The notes under the pieces are model-generated. The model searched no databases. It was given only the letters and a program-made list of their open reading frames with translations, and had not been told where the DNA came from. Source: an uncultured Bacteroidota bacterium (GTDB lineage: Bacteria; Bacteroidota; Rhodothermia; Rhodothermales; UBA10348). Taken from it: a stretch of DNA of 12,169 nt. Shown piece after piece: positions 1-6,356 of the stretch. How positions within the stretch are numbered: position 1 is the first letter of the stretch; every line of letters begins with the position of its first letter. The stretch lies in the NCBI GenBank assembly GCA_937893205.1, contig CALBJU010000176.1, forward strand, positions 1 to 12,169, given 5' to 3'. The translations under genes and the position numbers were made by a program.

Positions 1-1343
1 TCAGGATTGTTGATCCTAAAGATGGGGATCGCCAATTGATTTCCTATCTGATTCCATACGGAGCCGAGGTGCTCGTTTCAAAAGGTAAAAAGGTAGATAA
101 GGAAACTGTTCTGGCAGCGTGGGATCCGTACAACTCAGTCATTATGTCTGAGTTTTCCGGAGAAGTGGGCCACCAGGACATTATCGAAGGCGTGACTTAT
201 CGAGAGGAATCTGATGAACAGACTGGTTATAAAGAAAAGGTTGTCATCGATACCCGTGAGCGCACGTTGACACCAGCCATTCTTATTAAAGGAAAGGACG
301 GTACGGAAAGGGAGTATCCACTGCCGGTCCGAGCTCGTATCCAGGTGGACGCGAAAGACACCGTACAGGCAGGTCGGATTCTGGTAAAGATTCCCCGTCA
401 GTCTGCGAAAACCCGAGATATCACGGGTGGACTTCCGCGAGTTACGGAGTTGTTTGAAGCCCGTACTCCTAATGATCCGGCGAAAGTCAGCGAGATCGAC
501 GGTGTCGTCTCCTTTGGAGGCCGTAAGCGCGGTTCTCAAGAGGTAATCGTGACGAGTCGCGACGGTACCGAATCCAAGACGTACCTGGTTTCCATGACGA
601 AGCACATGCTGGTCCATGAGAACGACTTTGTACGTGCTGGCGATCCGCTTTCGGACGGTCAGGTTGCCCCGCACAACATCCTGGCAATCCTGGGGCCCCG
701 CGCCGTCCAGGTTTACCTGGTCAACGAGATTCAGGAAGTGTACCGCCTGCAGGGTGTGACGATCAACGATAAGCACATTGAGTGCATCGTGCGTCAGATG
801 ATGCAGAAAGTGCTGGTGAAGGATGCGGGGGACACGAACTTCCTCGAGGATAAAAACATCGATCGCTTCGCCCTGGAAGAAATGAATGACAATCTGTATG
901 ACAACTTCGTAGTCATCGACGGCGGTGATTCTGATTTGTCGATCAGTGAGATTGTGGATCGTCGCCGCCTTCGTGAAGTTAATTCATCCATGAAGCGGCT
1001 GGATAAAAAAGAGGTGGTCGTTCGGGATGCACAACCCGCAGTAGCAGAACCACTGCTCCTCGGTATTACCCAGGCTGCGCTCGCAACCGACTCGTTCATC
1101 TCCGCAGCTTCCTTCCAGGAAACGACGAAGGTGCTGACGGAAGCGGCAATTGCTGGGAAGTCAGATCCACTCTTCGGCCTGAAGGAAAATGTGATCGTTG
1201 GTCACCTGATTCCCGCCGGTACAGGACAACGGAAATACAAAGATCTGATCGTTGGATCGCAGACTGAGTATGAAGAAATTCAAGCTGCGATTGGAACGGA
1301 TAGTTCAGGAGATGGCTCGGCAGAAACTGTTGAGGCTTCCTGA
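1..1343 (+). CDS. rpoC: DNA-directed RNA polymerase subunit beta' (RpoC), C-terminal part, 5' truncated by window
   Basis: This is the C-terminal third (about 446 codons) of the largest catalytic-core subunit of RNA polymerase. The reading frame is open from base 3, so the gene starts upstream of the window and the internal TTG at 36 is not a real start. Universally conserved RpoC blocks are visible: DITGGLPRVTELFEAR (about 420-465), the VYRLQGVTINDKHIE block (about 738-783), LGITQAALATDSFISAASFQ (about 1060-1120), and GLKENVIVGHLIPAGTG (about 1180-1225) close to the C-terminus. The EYPLPV and LVKIPRQ region before DITGG and the acidic DGGDSDLSISEIVDRR insertion before the last conserved block resemble Bacteroidota/Rhodothermota RpoC as I know it. 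The protein ends in a short Ser/Glu-rich tail. A strong terminator follows about 70 bp after the stop, as expected for the end of the rpoBC operon. Identity is certain; the lineage call is inference. Confidence 0.98.
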   Translation, partial: RIVDPKDGDRQLISYLIPYGAEVLVSKGKKVDKETVLAAWDPYNSVIMSEFSGEVGHQDIIEGVTYREESDEQTGYKEKVVIDTRERTLTPAILIKGKDGTEREYPLPVRARIQVDAKDTVQAGRILVKIPRQSAKTRDITGGLPRVTELFEARTPNDPAKVSEIDGVVSFGGRKRGSQEVIVTSRDGTESKTYLVSMTKHMLVHENDFVRAGDPLSDGQVAPHNILAILGPRAVQVYLVNEIQEVYRLQGVTINDKHIECIVRQMMQKVLVKDAGDTNFLEDKNIDRFALEEMNDNLYDNFVVIDGGDSDLSISEIVDRRRLREVNSSMKRLDKKEVVVRDAQPAVAEPLLLGITQAALATDSFISAASFQETTKVLTEAAIAGKSDPLFGLKENVIVGHLIPAGTGQRKYKDLIVGSQTEYEEIQAAIGTDSSGDGSAETVEAS

Positions 1344-1413
1344 TCGGCAGATTTCAGCCGCTGACCGCGCATTGCGCGTCAATGTGGTAACGAACAGGTC
1401 GTGAGATAGACTT

Positions 1414-1451
1414 AAAACCCCGGGCGCATTCGGCGCCCGGGGTTTTGTTTT
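1414..1451 (+). terminator. Rho-independent terminator after rpoC
   Basis: A perfect 14-bp inverted repeat, AAAACCCCGGGCGC (1414-1427) paired with GCGCCCGGGGTTTT (1433-1446), has a 5-nt loop (ATTCG). The T-rich side continues as TTTTGTTTT through 1451. It lies 70 bp downstream of the rpoC stop and would end the rpoBC transcript. The A-tract on the left arm means it could also work in the minus direction, though no minus-strand gene ends here within the window. Confidence 0.93.
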
Positions 1452-1594
1452 GGCCGTTTACACCGATACAACAGAGTGATTGCTAGTTGGCAACGACAGC
1501 CAGCCGAGCGGACATGAATATGTGGTTGACCTGCATCTTCGCTCGGAGGGAATCGTAGCGTAGTCTTGTAGGCTTCACCACCATTACGCATCGC

Positions 1595-1912
1595 ATGCTT
1601 CGAGAAATTTATACACTTCTAGGCGGCGTCGGCACCTTTTTCGCCGCGATCGGAATGTTTGTATCCGTTATCGCGTGGTGGATGGCTGTAACAGGAATTG
1701 TTGTCAGAGACATGCAAACAGTGACAAAGGGAGTCCTGTTGCTCGTGATATTTGTTTTACCCCCTCTCGCCGTGATTGTATTTGTATCGTTTCTGGTCCG
1801 AGACCAAAGCAGGGAGAAAGCATCCCAAATGATGCCTGTGCGTGTTCGATCGACTGATATCCGACCTGATCTGGTAAGAGTGCTCGCGAGAAAAGCAGAA
1901 ACAGCGGCCTGA
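1595..1912 (+). CDS. small two-helix membrane protein, function unknown
   Basis: This is a 105-residue protein that I do not recognise. It has two long hydrophobic segments, about residues 8-37 (Gly/Phe/Val/Trp rich) and 46-68 (Leu/Val/Ile with a Pro-Pro pair). These are joined by a short loop with Arg, Asp and Lys, and followed by a basic soluble tail of about 35 residues with several Arg and Lys. This predicts an inner-membrane hairpin with a cytoplasmic basic tail. ATG 1595 is the first start after an in-frame stop at 1556-1558 and keeps the whole first helix; an internal ATG at 1655 would remove most of it. No good ribosome binding site is visible, which is common in Bacteroidota. The gene stands alone between the rpoC terminator and a convergent gene. 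The clean transmembrane pattern argues for a real gene. No function is claimed. Confidence 0.6.
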   Translation: MLREIYTLLGGVGTFFAAIGMFVSVIAWWMAVTGIVVRDMQTVTKGVLLLVIFVLPPLAVIVFVSFLVRDQSREKASQMMPVRVRSTDIRPDLVRVLARKAETAA

Positions 1913-1967
1913 CCGCACCTTTGAATGCGTTTGGTGGACGATGGCGCCCCCTGCAGCAAGACGACTA

Positions 1968-2915
1968 TTATTCAGCGCAGTGTATCGCAATCGCGGATAC
2001 GACTTCGCGCTGGAAGCGGCTTCCCTCAGGACTGTTAAGCAGCTCGTTTCGCACGACAAGCGTCGATGATCCTCCTCCGTCCAGATTCAACGCGTCTCTA
2101 ACCCCGAAAGCTCTCATGATCGCGGCGAGCTCCGTCAAAGAAACACCTCGGCTGGCTCCCTGACGTCCGTCTACCACCAGAATAAACAATTCGCCATTTT
2201 CTCCGATCCCTGCGGCGGTCCGGGGATGAATATCCGGAATCGAACTACCGAAGAATACTTCCTCATTGACAGTGATTCGGTTGCTACCGTCTTTGAGTAA
2301 TGCTGGCCCACCAGAAAGCGCATTGGTGACCTCCCAGACACTGCTTGAGTCGATTGACAGCATTAGCCCCGGAAGCTCGGGCATATTGTCGATCGGGTCT
2401 TGCCATAAGAACACGGAGTCTCCGCGAGAAGAGACCCATCCTATCTCCGCCCTGTTGGACTTGTCAAAACCAATGGCGGCCCGATGCACGTCGTATCGGA
2501 TGTCGCCTCTGAAGATTCCGGGAGTTGCCGCATGAACGAGGTCACCCCCGGAAAGCAGCAGTCCGATCGGCCTGAAGGATTCGTCTACCTTCCTGAAGTA
2601 GCCGCCGTTCACGACCAGGCATGCACCGAATTCTTTTGCAAAATCGCTCGTGGATTGTTGTCCATCTTCATCATTCGAAGAGAGAACTTCGACACGAACA
2701 TCGCTTGAACTCAGGTCAATTTTCGCCATCCACGCCTTCAGAGGGAGATTCTCATCTGTGCCTTCCCACACTTCTATCGCGTCGGGCAGGTCAAAGGACG
2801 AAGACACCAATTTCCACTTGATAGAGAGGACAGTGATCCTTGGAGCCGTTTCATCACTCCGGCAAGCAGGGAAAAGCAACATTAGGGCCAGGAGTACATT
2901 GAGTCTCGCATTCAT
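1968..2915 (-). CDS. phosphodiester glycosidase (NAGPA-domain) lipoprotein
   Basis: This is a 315-residue protein. Residues 1-17 are a hydrophobic signal ending in LLFPAC, so Cys18 is a probable lipidation site and the protein is probably anchored in the cell envelope. The rest matches the phosphodiester glycosidase family (Pfam PF09992; the catalytic domain of the mammalian mannose-6-phosphate uncovering enzyme). Visible family motifs are VVNGGYF (residues 101-107), ALSGGPALLKDG (about 199-210), HPRTAAGI (230-237) with VVDGRQ (about 247-252), and LNLDGGGSST (about 276-285), whose Asp279 and following glycines are typical active-site positions. Known members cleave sugar-phosphodiester bonds; the substrate here cannot be told. 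The ATG at 2915 gives a proper signal peptide. The gene is convergent with the small membrane-protein gene (55 bp between stops) and divergent from the DUF4097 remnant. The domain call is secure; the biological role is unknown. Confidence 0.9.
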   Translation of the reverse strand: MNARLNVLLALMLLFPACRSDETAPRITVLSIKWKLVSSSFDLPDAIEVWEGTDENLPLKAWMAKIDLSSSDVRVEVLSSNDEDGQQSTSDFAKEFGACLVVNGGYFRKVDESFRPIGLLLSGGDLVHAATPGIFRGDIRYDVHRAAIGFDKSNRAEIGWVSSRGDSVFLWQDPIDNMPELPGLMLSIDSSSVWEVTNALSGGPALLKDGSNRITVNEEVFFGSSIPDIHPRTAAGIGENGELFILVVDGRQGASRGVSLTELAAIMRAFGVRDALNLDGGGSSTLVVRNELLNSPEGSRFQREVVSAIAIHCAE

Positions 2916-3065
2916 GTTACTTTTCCCGTCCAGTTCTCTATCTAGGTTTGAATCACATTCATCACTGATTGGCAGGAAGGTACGGTCTTTTTATGTTCTC
3001 TGACATCCAGTATAATTGCAAACCTTTCTCCTTTAGTGCTGGTCCAATATGCGAGCCAGCTGAAG

Positions 3066-3134
3066 ATGAATCACCGCGAACTGAAAGAGGTGCTGGCCCG
3101 ACACGAGCACTTTTTTTGATCGTGAAGGAGATGA
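3066..3134 (+). pseudogene. out-of-frame 5' fragment of the DUF4097-type gene
   Basis: The stretch from ATG 3066 encodes MNHRELKEVLARHEHFF and then stops at TGA 3117-3119, directly after a run of seven T (3111-3117). Removing one T makes the frame continue as HEHFF-DREGDDVTIETRF, straight into the downstream reading frame. The joined sequence looks like the normal part of a DUF4097 protein that precedes the beta-repeat region. The fragment is therefore read as the same gene in another frame. No signal peptide or earlier N-terminal repeats are seen in any frame upstream (2916-3065). Confidence 0.45.
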
Positions 3135-3135
3135 T

Positions 3136-3525
3136 GTGACCATTGAGACTCGATTCGATAGAGATGACGAAAGCCAAGCCTGGCGTAGATGGAAGAAGAA
3201 TCACAATCTTAGAGTCAGTTTCTTCATTCGGGTTCCAGAATCCTACAACGTGGAATTCCGGTCAGGCGCCGGAAATATCGAGATTGCAGACCTGAACGGA
3301 TCCATTGAAGGCCGCACGGGTGCGGGAAATGTTACCCTGTATGTCGATGATTCCGTGGGTGCAGACGTAACTGCGCGCTCGAGCATGGGGAGTGCGCGAA
3401 CCGACTACGACCTGCGAGTGAGAGGAAAATGGATGTCCAAGTCGTTCAGCGGTGAAATCAACGGGGGAGGACCTGAGATATCGATATCCTCTGGGGTTGG
3501 CAACGTGACACTGCGTCGTAACTGA
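3136..3525 (+). CDS. DUF4097-type beta-strand repeat protein, N-terminally truncated (probable remnant)
   Basis: From GTG 3136 the frame encodes 129 residues with the look of DUF4097-family (adhesin-like beta-helix) proteins. A charged segment is followed by RVPESYNVEF, then repeated turns RSGAGNIEIADL, RTGAGNVTLYV and SSGVGNVTLRRN, with hydrophobic residues alternating as in stacked beta-strands. Complete family members normally begin with a signal peptide and an N-terminal strand region; both are missing here. In-frame sequence is open back to an upstream stop at 3082-3084, and the matching sequence before 3117 lies in another frame. The GTG start has GAAGGAGAT 5-13 bases upstream, so a short protein could still be made, but the coding sequence continues the family pattern upstream of it. 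A truncated, frameshifted remnant is the better reading; a sequencing error in the T7 run is the alternative. A strong terminator follows. The function of the family is poorly known (envelope-associated). Confidence 0.6.
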   Translation: MTIETRFDRDDESQAWRRWKKNHNLRVSFFIRVPESYNVEFRSGAGNIEIADLNGSIEGRTGAGNVTLYVDDSVGADVTARSSMGSARTDYDLRVRGKWMSKSFSGEINGGGPEISISSGVGNVTLRRN

Positions 3526-3550
3526 GAAAACAGATCGGCTGAGTACTGAA

Positions 3551-3584
3551 ATGAGGGCGCGACGAAGTCGCGCCCTCATTTTTT
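3551..3584 (+). terminator. Rho-independent terminator after the DUF4097 gene
   Basis: A perfect 13-bp stem, ATGAGGGCGCGAC (3551-3563) with GTCGCGCCCTCAT (3567-3579), has a GAA loop and is followed by a run of six T (3579-3584). It begins 25 bp after the stop of the DUF4097 gene and insulates the beta-oxidation cluster from upstream transcription. Confidence 0.92.
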
Positions 3585-3593
3585 GTCTGTACT

Positions 3594-3713
3594 TTATTTT
3601 TTCTAACGCCGGCTATTCATCACAAATGCTGGCGAAATACCTAAAAGGCAAGTTAAATATCTATAAGACGGACTAAATATCTATAATGCAGGTTGAAACT
3701 TGTAACGACGAAC
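3594..3713 (+). repeat. phased degenerate 20-bp direct repeats upstream of the TetR gene
   Basis: The intergenic sequence falls into consecutive 20-bp units starting at 3594, 3614, 3634, 3654, 3674 and 3694. The two best are TAAATATCTATAAGACGGAC (3654-3673) and TAAATATCTATAATGCAGGT (3674-3693), identical over the first 13 bases and 15 of 20 overall. By hand alignment each flanking unit matches one of these two at about 11-12 of 20 positions. The common core is AA-N-G/A-C-N-GG followed by an A/T-rich half such as TAAATATCT. The second core copy contains a perfect TATAAT (3682-3687), a possible -10 element, with no clear -35 at the right distance. The array may be operator sites for the adjacent regulator or a decaying tandem repeat. 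Confidence 0.55.
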
Positions 3714-3721
3714 AACTTAGA

Positions 3722-3744
3722 GTAACTTAACAGTGTTAACCTAC
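3722..3744. promoter_or_regulatory. palindrome before the TetR start, candidate autoregulatory operator
   Basis: The core TTAACAGTGTTAA (3727-3739) is a perfect 6-bp inverted repeat around a central G. Three further pairs (GTA at 3722-3724 with TAC at 3742-3744) extend it to 9 of 11 matching positions over 23 bp. It sits 7 bp upstream of the regulator's ATG. TetR-family dimers commonly bind palindromes of this size next to their own gene, so autoregulation is a reasonable inference. Binding is not shown by the sequence. Confidence 0.45.
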
Positions 3745-3751
3745 CTGTAAT

Positions 3752-4384
3752 ATGCCTGAAACCGTAGAAAACGGACTGCAGCGCCTGATCCTAGATACGG
3801 CCCGCCAGCTTCTGACGACGACTGGATACGCACAGTTGTCGATGCGAAATATTGCCAAAACAATTGGATACAGCGCTACCAGTATCTACTTGTACTTTGA
3901 AAATAAGGACGAATTGGTGCATGCCCTAATAGATGAGGGCGTTGATCTGCTGTACGAGAGACTCGTGGAAGCAAACGATTCTTGTGCGGTTCCTCAGGAT
4001 CGTCTTCTCGCGATGTGCAGGGCATACGTCTCGTTTGGCCTCGAGCGTCCTGAATATTACGAAATCATGTACGTACTGCATCCGGAGTACATCAAACGCT
4101 ATCCAGCGGAAAAGTACAGGAAGGCCAGGAAAAACCTGGAACTGATCGGGGCTGCCATTGAAGGGGGACGGGTCCACGGACCATCTGCCGACATGGATTC
4201 CTTCTTGGCGGCAAATCTGGTTTGGACACAATTGCACGGCGTGGTAACCCTGCTCTCTTCAGAAAGAGTCGACAAGCGAATTGATCCAGATCAACTCATC
4301 GAGGGTGCGTACCAGCACATTCTTCGGAGTCTCGGAATAAGAGATCTCGGAATAAGTGATGAGGTGGTCGAAAAAAGGTCGTAA
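3752..4384 (+). CDS. TetR/AcrR family transcriptional regulator, probable fatty-acid degradation regulator
   Basis: This is a 210-residue DNA-binding regulator. Residues 8-56 form a typical TetR N-terminal domain: an ILDTARQLLTTTGYAQLSMR helix pair, the helix-turn-helix around IAKTIGYSATSIYLYF (34-49), and the ENKDELV continuation. The C-terminal ligand and dimer domain contains Trp158 and LHGVVTL (161-167), which resembles the WHG-type C-terminal domain of this family. ATG 3752 is the only sensible start; it has an A/T-rich leader and no Shine-Dalgarno. The gene heads the beta-oxidation cluster and is co-directional with it, which suggests a role like the acyl-CoA-sensing TetR-type FadR repressors of Bacillus or Thermus. 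The ligand is inference. The last residues contain a tandem LGIRD-LGISD from a 15-bp duplication. Repeats and a palindrome immediately upstream are candidate binding sites. Confidence 0.9.
   Translation: MPETVENGLQRLILDTARQLLTTTGYAQLSMRNIAKTIGYSATSIYLYFENKDELVHALIDEGVDLLYERLVEANDSCAVPQDRLLAMCRAYVSFGLERPEYYEIMYVLHPEYIKRYPAEKYRKARKNLELIGAAIEGGRVHGPSADMDSFLAANLVWTQLHGVVTLLSSERVDKRIDPDQLIEGAYQHILRSLGIRDLGISDEVVEKRS
4331..4360 (+). repeat. 15-bp in-frame tandem duplication in the TetR C-terminus
   Basis: CTCGGAATAAGAGAT (4331-4345) is followed directly by CTCGGAATAAGTGAT (4346-4360), 14 of 15 bases identical. It encodes LGIRD then LGISD. The reading frame is kept, and the duplication affects only the tail outside the recognisable domains. 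Confidence 0.85.
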
Positions 4385-4473
4385 ATGCATCAGGGGCTCA
4401 GTGCCCGCAAGATGTGCGACATCGAATACAATTTAGCACAGTCAGCGCGAGAACAGAACTATATTGGGATTTC

Positions 4474-6339
4474 GTGAGTGAACATTCGAACATAGCGAAG
4501 CATGTGGGCCGGCCTTCATTCCTGGGACGGACCTTACCGTCTCTGCTCTACCACGCAAATGCTTCCCATCCGAATTCGCGTGCTTTTGTGCAAAAGGAAA
4601 AAGGATCGTGGAAGGCCTACTCTACAAATGATTTCAAGGATGCCGCGGAAGAATTGGCGGTTGGACTTCTCGATCTCGGTCTCCGCCCCGGTGATCGTGT
4701 GGCGCTGTATCAGGAAAGCGACGTTTATTTCTGTCTGGCCGACATGGGATGCCTGATTGCTGGCCTCATTGACGTGCCGGTTTATCTCACACACACTCCG
4801 GAAACGATAAAATTTGTTCTCAATCACGCGGAAGTTCACGCGGTGATCGCGTCCGGAGGCGACCGGTTCGACGAACTTATCGAAGCGCTGGAGTTTCCAA
4901 CTGACGTTGCCCATATCATTCTCACCGAACCGGCCCATGACATCAAAGCGCTCGGCGTGCCGGAGGGAATATCTCTCCTGACCCTGTCCGATGTGCGCTC
5001 CCGCGGGCGGAAACTCATCCAGGATGATGCTGAGCACGTGCGCGCCCTCTCCGACAGGCTCGACCCCAGCGATCTGGCAACAATAATATACACGAGTGGG
5101 ACGACTGGACGACCCAAAGGCGTCATGTTAACGCATGAAAACATTAGCTCAAATGCTCTGATGGCATTTTCGGGTATCAAGTCCTATAAACCTGGAATGG
5201 GCGGAGAAGTCATGCTTTCGTTTCTGCCTTTGACGCATGTTTTCGCACGAACCCTGTACTACGGCGCGCTTGCCAGGGGAACGAGCCTGTATTTTTCTCA
5301 TCCAGATCGGTTGGTGGAAGATCTCTCCACCGTTCGTCCCACCATCATTTCGACCGTACCTCGCGTTCTGGAAAAGGTCTATTCGAAGATCATTGCCCGA
5401 ACACAAAGTGCAACGGGACTGACTGGAAAAATTGCAAGGTGGGGTTTGGATCGGGCTCGCAGGGAGTCCACTAGTTCCGGGCCTATGTTCGGCGCCGCGG
5501 ACCGGCTGGTGTATAAAAAGTGGCGGGCAATTTTCGGCGGGAAGATCCGCTGGATCATCAGTGGCGGAGCAGCCCTGAATTCGGAGATAGCGGAGGTCTT
5601 CAACCGCGCGGGTCTAACCATTCTACAGGGGTATGGGCTGACCGAAACCAGTCCGGTTATCGCCTTCAACAGACCAGATTCGAATCGAGCTGGAACAGTG
5701 GGTACTGTCCTGGAAGGGCTGGAGCTCAAAATTGATGTGGACGGAGAGATCCTTACTCGAGGTCCTCATGTCATGGCGGGCTATTTCAGAGATGAGGACA
5801 GGACGGCGGCGATGATTGACGAAGAGGGCTGGCTTCACACGGGCGATATCGGTGAACTCAGCGAGGATGGGTTTCTTAGGATTACGGATCGCAAAAAAGA
5901 CCTGTTCAAGTTGTCGACCGGCAAGTACGTGATGCCACAGCCTCTGGAGAATCGTCTTTCCGCCGAGTCATTGATCGATCAGAGCGTGGTCATCGGATCG
6001 GGTCACAAATTTGCCGCGGCTCTCATCTTCCCCAGCGAAGACAACATGCGATCGCTCGCACAGAGTCTGGGTATCTCGTCAGCCCTTGAATTGCCCGCCC
6101 TCTGCCAGAATGAGCGTATTCTGAGTGAAATCAGCCGAATCGTTGACAAGGCCAACGAGGGGATGTCACACTGGTCGACTATCAAACGATTTACGGTAGT
6201 ACCTGCTGAACTTTCGGTTGAAAACGATCTGCTGACGCCTACTCTTAAGGTGAAGAGGGCGGAGGTGAGAAATACGTTCAGCGAAGCGATTGAGAAGCTT
6301 TACGCCGACGAACATCAATACACAGAAGATCAGCTTTGA
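4474..6339 (+). CDS. fadD: long-chain fatty acid--CoA ligase (AMP-forming acyl-CoA synthetase)
   Basis: The enzyme activates fatty acids to acyl-CoA with ATP and CoA, the entry step of beta-oxidation. From GTG 4474 it has 621 residues, normal for the FadD15-like long-chain branch. Adenylate-forming motifs are in order: P-loop TSGTTGRPKG (from about residue 207), QGYGLTETSP (about 385-394), HTGDIGE with Asp about 458, DRKKDLFKLSTGKYVMP (from about 472), and near the C-terminus TLKVKR with Lys about 592, the usual catalytic lysine. The frame is open upstream to another GTG at 4414, which would add 20 residues. I prefer 4474 because GGGA lies just before it and nothing family-like is seen in the extra residues, but the start is uncertain. 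It follows tetR by 89 bp (29 bp with the earlier start) and precedes the FadN gene by 17 bp, so it is probably co-transcribed. Confidence 0.93.
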   Translation: MSEHSNIAKHVGRPSFLGRTLPSLLYHANASHPNSRAFVQKEKGSWKAYSTNDFKDAAEELAVGLLDLGLRPGDRVALYQESDVYFCLADMGCLIAGLIDVPVYLTHTPETIKFVLNHAEVHAVIASGGDRFDELIEALEFPTDVAHIILTEPAHDIKALGVPEGISLLTLSDVRSRGRKLIQDDAEHVRALSDRLDPSDLATIIYTSGTTGRPKGVMLTHENISSNALMAFSGIKSYKPGMGGEVMLSFLPLTHVFARTLYYGALARGTSLYFSHPDRLVEDLSTVRPTIISTVPRVLEKVYSKIIARTQSATGLTGKIARWGLDRARRESTSSGPMFGAADRLVYKKWRAIFGGKIRWIISGGAALNSEIAEVFNRAGLTILQGYGLTETSPVIAFNRPDSNRAGTVGTVLEGLELKIDVDGEILTRGPHVMAGYFRDEDRTAAMIDEEGWLHTGDIGELSEDGFLRITDRKKDLFKLSTGKYVMPQPLENRLSAESLIDQSVVIGSGHKFAAALIFPSEDNMRSLAQSLGISSALELPALCQNERILSEISRIVDKANEGMSHWSTIKRFTVVPAELSVENDLLTPTLKVKRAEVRNTFSEAIEKLYADEHQYTEDQL

Positions 6340-6356
6340 GCAGCTGAGACCCCGGA

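Noticed and set aside
135..776. Long minus-strand frame (213 codons) inside rpoC, with similar long antisense frames inside the fad genes.
   Set aside because: They lie opposite strongly conserved coding sequence and encode low-complexity, unrecognisable proteins; these are codon-usage artefacts.
1504..1546. Inverted repeat CCGAGCG (1504-1510) and CGCTCGG (1540-1546) upstream of the small membrane-protein gene.
   Set aside because: Only 7 bp with a 29-nt loop and no T-run. It can arise by chance, and no regulator or RNA family fits.
1561..1568. TAGTCTTG resembling the Bacteroidota -7 element TAnnTTTG upstream of the small gene.
   Set aside because: No matching -33 TTTG at the required distance.
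1913..1967. A terminator between the two convergent genes.
   Set aside because: Only a 4-bp GCGG/CCGC pairing near 1904-1916 and no T-run on either strand.
2969..2997. Sigma70-like TTGGCA, 17-bp spacer, TATGTT on the plus strand before the DUF4097 remnant.
   Set aside because: Housekeeping promoters in Bacteroidota-like bacteria follow a different consensus, and a match this loose is expected by chance in A/T-rich spacer.
2962..3204. Minus-strand reading frame of 80 codons across the DUF4097 5' region.
   Set aside because: It overlaps the plus-strand frames that show family-like sequence, and its translation has no recognisable domain or signal.
3594..3713. CRISPR array or plasmid iteron origin.
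   Set aside because: The 20-bp units are contiguous without unique spacers, so this is not CRISPR. There is no replication initiator gene, and the context is chromosomal (rpoC, fad operon).
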